Source: Ignavibacteriales bacterium
GTDB taxonomy: Bacteria > Bacteroidota > Ignavibacteria > Ignavibacteriales > Melioribacteraceae
Assembly (NCBI GenBank): GCA_016929735.1
Contig: JAFGID010000301.1
Coordinates: forward strand, 1 to 43,014
Direction of reading: 5' to 3'
Length of the DNA: 43,014 bases
Shown: in pieces, positions 41,842 through 43,014 of the stretch
Position numbering within the stretch: the first letter of the stretch is position 1
Layout: each line of letters starts with the position of its first letter
The notes under the pieces: model-generated
Told to the model about the DNA's origin: nothing
Database searches by the model: none
Seen by the model: only the letters and a program-made list of their open reading frames with translations
Translations under genes and position numbers: made by a program

Positions 41842-43014
41842 TTACCCCTCGATACCTGCTTCAGATAGCATATTATGAAAAAAACTTTCGATTAACACTC
41901 TATTATCACAATTTGGATGTTCTTGTACGATTTTTTCAAAAACTTGATCCAATGTATAACAATCTTTGAAATAATTATCATTAGCTATTATATACTCATT
42001 TCCAGTATTGCAAAATCCTGAGTTATGCAAAATAAATAAATTGTTATTAAAAAAGTTATTATAACTTAGGATGATTAGAGTATAATATCCGTATGAATAA
42101 TTTGAAAACTGGTATACTCCGATATTACCATTTAAATTATTTAATTCTATGACCATATTGGTTGTTTGAGGACTTGTGGATCCTGTCAATTTTATATCCT
42201 TCGATAAATTATCAAATTCATTATGCGATACAACACCTAACATATCCCATAATTCTATTCCATTATTATTCGAAATAAAACAGTTATTATTAATGCTACC
42301 CCTAAAATTATCTTTAACCCTTGAACCGTTCGTACATTTAAATGCAATGCTATAATTTATAAAGCCATCATTTATATTACTATAATATAAACCACCGACA
42401 TTGTCTCCCCAACAATTCCTAGCAAGCAAATTACTACAATTTGTTAAATCAACATTTAAACTATGAAATCCACAACTTCCATTTTGGAAGATACTATTTT
42501 CCATATTTAAATTATTAACCCCATTCATCAAACAAGTATTCCCCCAATCCCATTTTCCCCATTCTATCAAATTATCTTCTACGAAAGAAATATTAGCAAG
42601 TTCCATTAAAAAATAAAGTTCTAATTCGTTAAGTCTCTGGTTGCTGGTTACTGCTTGCTGGTTAAAGCCATCATTACTGGTCACCCAAAACATGTTACCT
42701 TCTTCCCCCTGGGCTGAAAAATCGCCAAAGATCTTAAAATCACAGCCGGGATTGATACGCACTACGGCACCGGGCATAATTGTGAAGCTGGTACCGGGAA
42801 CAAGATTGGTGTTACCATCAACTACAAGATGATTATATGTGTCCACTGTGATATCCGAGTTCCAGTCTCCGCTTATATGTAATTCCGGATAAAGTGTTAT
42901 CGCAGTAGCTACTTCATTGTCTCCTTTATCAATTTGAATTTCATACAAATATCTGAATCCCCAGCCTTGTTTGATCGCAACAAGGTTATATTTACCGGTT
43001 GAGATGTCTTTGAG
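41842..43014 (-). CDS. Right-handed beta-helix surface protein (5' end outside window)
   Basis: The frame is open to the window edge (residues LKDISTGKYNLVAIKQGWGF at the cut), so only the C-terminal 390 residues are seen. The first part (YNLVAIKQGWGFRYLYEIQI and following) resembles a small beta-sandwich repeat as in carboxypeptidase-regulatory-like domains; then LVPGTSFTIMPGAVVRINPG and FKIFGDFSAQGEEGNMFWVT, typical of beta-helix coils in secreted FCB-group proteins, followed by many Asn-rich coils. Such proteins are usually exported and surface-bound. The segment NQQAVTSNQR is encoded by a heptamer repeat (42637-42664). It is separate from the polysaccharide operon. Confidence 0.75.
   Translation of the reverse strand, partial: LKDISTGKYNLVAIKQGWGFRYLYEIQIDKGDNEVATAITLYPELHISGDWNSDITVDTYNHLVVDGNTNLVPGTSFTIMPGAVVRINPGCDFKIFGDFSAQGEEGNMFWVTSNDGFNQQAVTSNQRLNELELYFLMELANISFVEDNLIEWGKWDWGNTCLMNGVNNLNMENSIFQNGSCGFHSLNVDLTNCSNLLARNCWGDNVGGLYYSNINDGFINYSIAFKCTNGSRVKDNFRGSINNNCFISNNNGIELWDMLGVVSHNEFDNLSKDIKLTGSTSPQTTNMVIELNNLNGNIGVYQFSNYSYGYYTLIILSYNNFFNNNLFILHNSGFCNTGNEYIIANDNYFKDCYTLDQVFEKIVQEHPNCDNRVLIESFFHNMLSEAGIEG
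42637..42664. repeat. Second heptanucleotide repeat family (4 units) inside the beta-helix gene
   Basis: Exactly four 7 bp units on the plus strand: CTGGTTG, CTGGTTA, CTGCTTG, CTGGTTA. The sequence differs from the G(A/C)GTRAW family at 12.7-16 kb but has the same unit length and is likewise translated in frame. Confidence 0.8.

Overview
The window is almost entirely a surface-polysaccharide (O-antigen or capsule type) biosynthesis locus. Nearly every gene is read from the minus strand, so transcription runs from high to low coordinates with short gaps and many 1-8 nt overlaps. The DNA is AT-rich. A Wzx flippase, a Wzy polymerase, an MBOAT O-acyltransferase and UDP-, GDP- and dTDP-sugar enzymes point to a Gram-negative envelope. 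A long right-handed beta-helix protein at 42-43 kb and many small dispersed repeats fit an uncultured FCB-type lineage such as Cloacimonadota, but no rRNA or marker gene is present to prove this. No initiating sugar-phosphate transferase, export machinery (Wza/Wzc), rmlB or manC is in the window.

Layout from high to low coordinates. (1) 41.8-43.0 kb: a beta-helix surface protein, cut by the window end. (2) 28.1-41.5 kb: rmlA, a VioA-like aminotransferase, a NeuD/PglD-type acyltransferase, an MBL-fold hydrolase, three KASIII-like ketosynthases (one without its catalytic Cys and His), two acyl carrier proteins, two SDR reductases, an AMP-forming acyl ligase and two sulfotransferases. My reading is a system that builds an unusual acyl chain on a dedicated ACP and puts it on the 4-amino group of dTDP-viosamine. 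(3) 27.54-28.0 kb: the ruined N-terminal part of a second wzx gene. (4) 17.1-27.5 kb: a GT2, two acyltransferases, a deacetylase-like protein, a GT11 fucosyltransferase with no normal start codon, gmd with an RmlC-like epimerase, a cupin and a DegT aminotransferase, then wzx and wzy. (5) 17.0 kb: the last codons of a DUF354 gene, left behind after wzy. (6) 12.7-17.0 kb: fnlA-fnlB-fnlC for UDP-N-acetyl-L-fucosamine, invaded by a heptanucleotide repeat family, a four-helix-bundle pseudogene and a GxxExxY gene between inverted repeats. (7) 10.3-12.6 kb: MBOAT plus SGNH pair for O-acylation. (8) 1-10.1 kb: two GT4 enzymes, two ATP-grasp ligases, a deacetylase, an AsnB-like protein without the glutaminase Cys, a GT4-FemAB fusion and a DUF354 protein, a set that suggests amide modification of the glycan.

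The gene ghosts at 27.5 kb and 17.0 kb bracket the present wzx/wzy/GDP-sugar block and suggest it replaced an older segment in one recombination event. Two 9-base G/C homopolymers inside coding regions of this AT-rich locus are candidate phase-variation switches.
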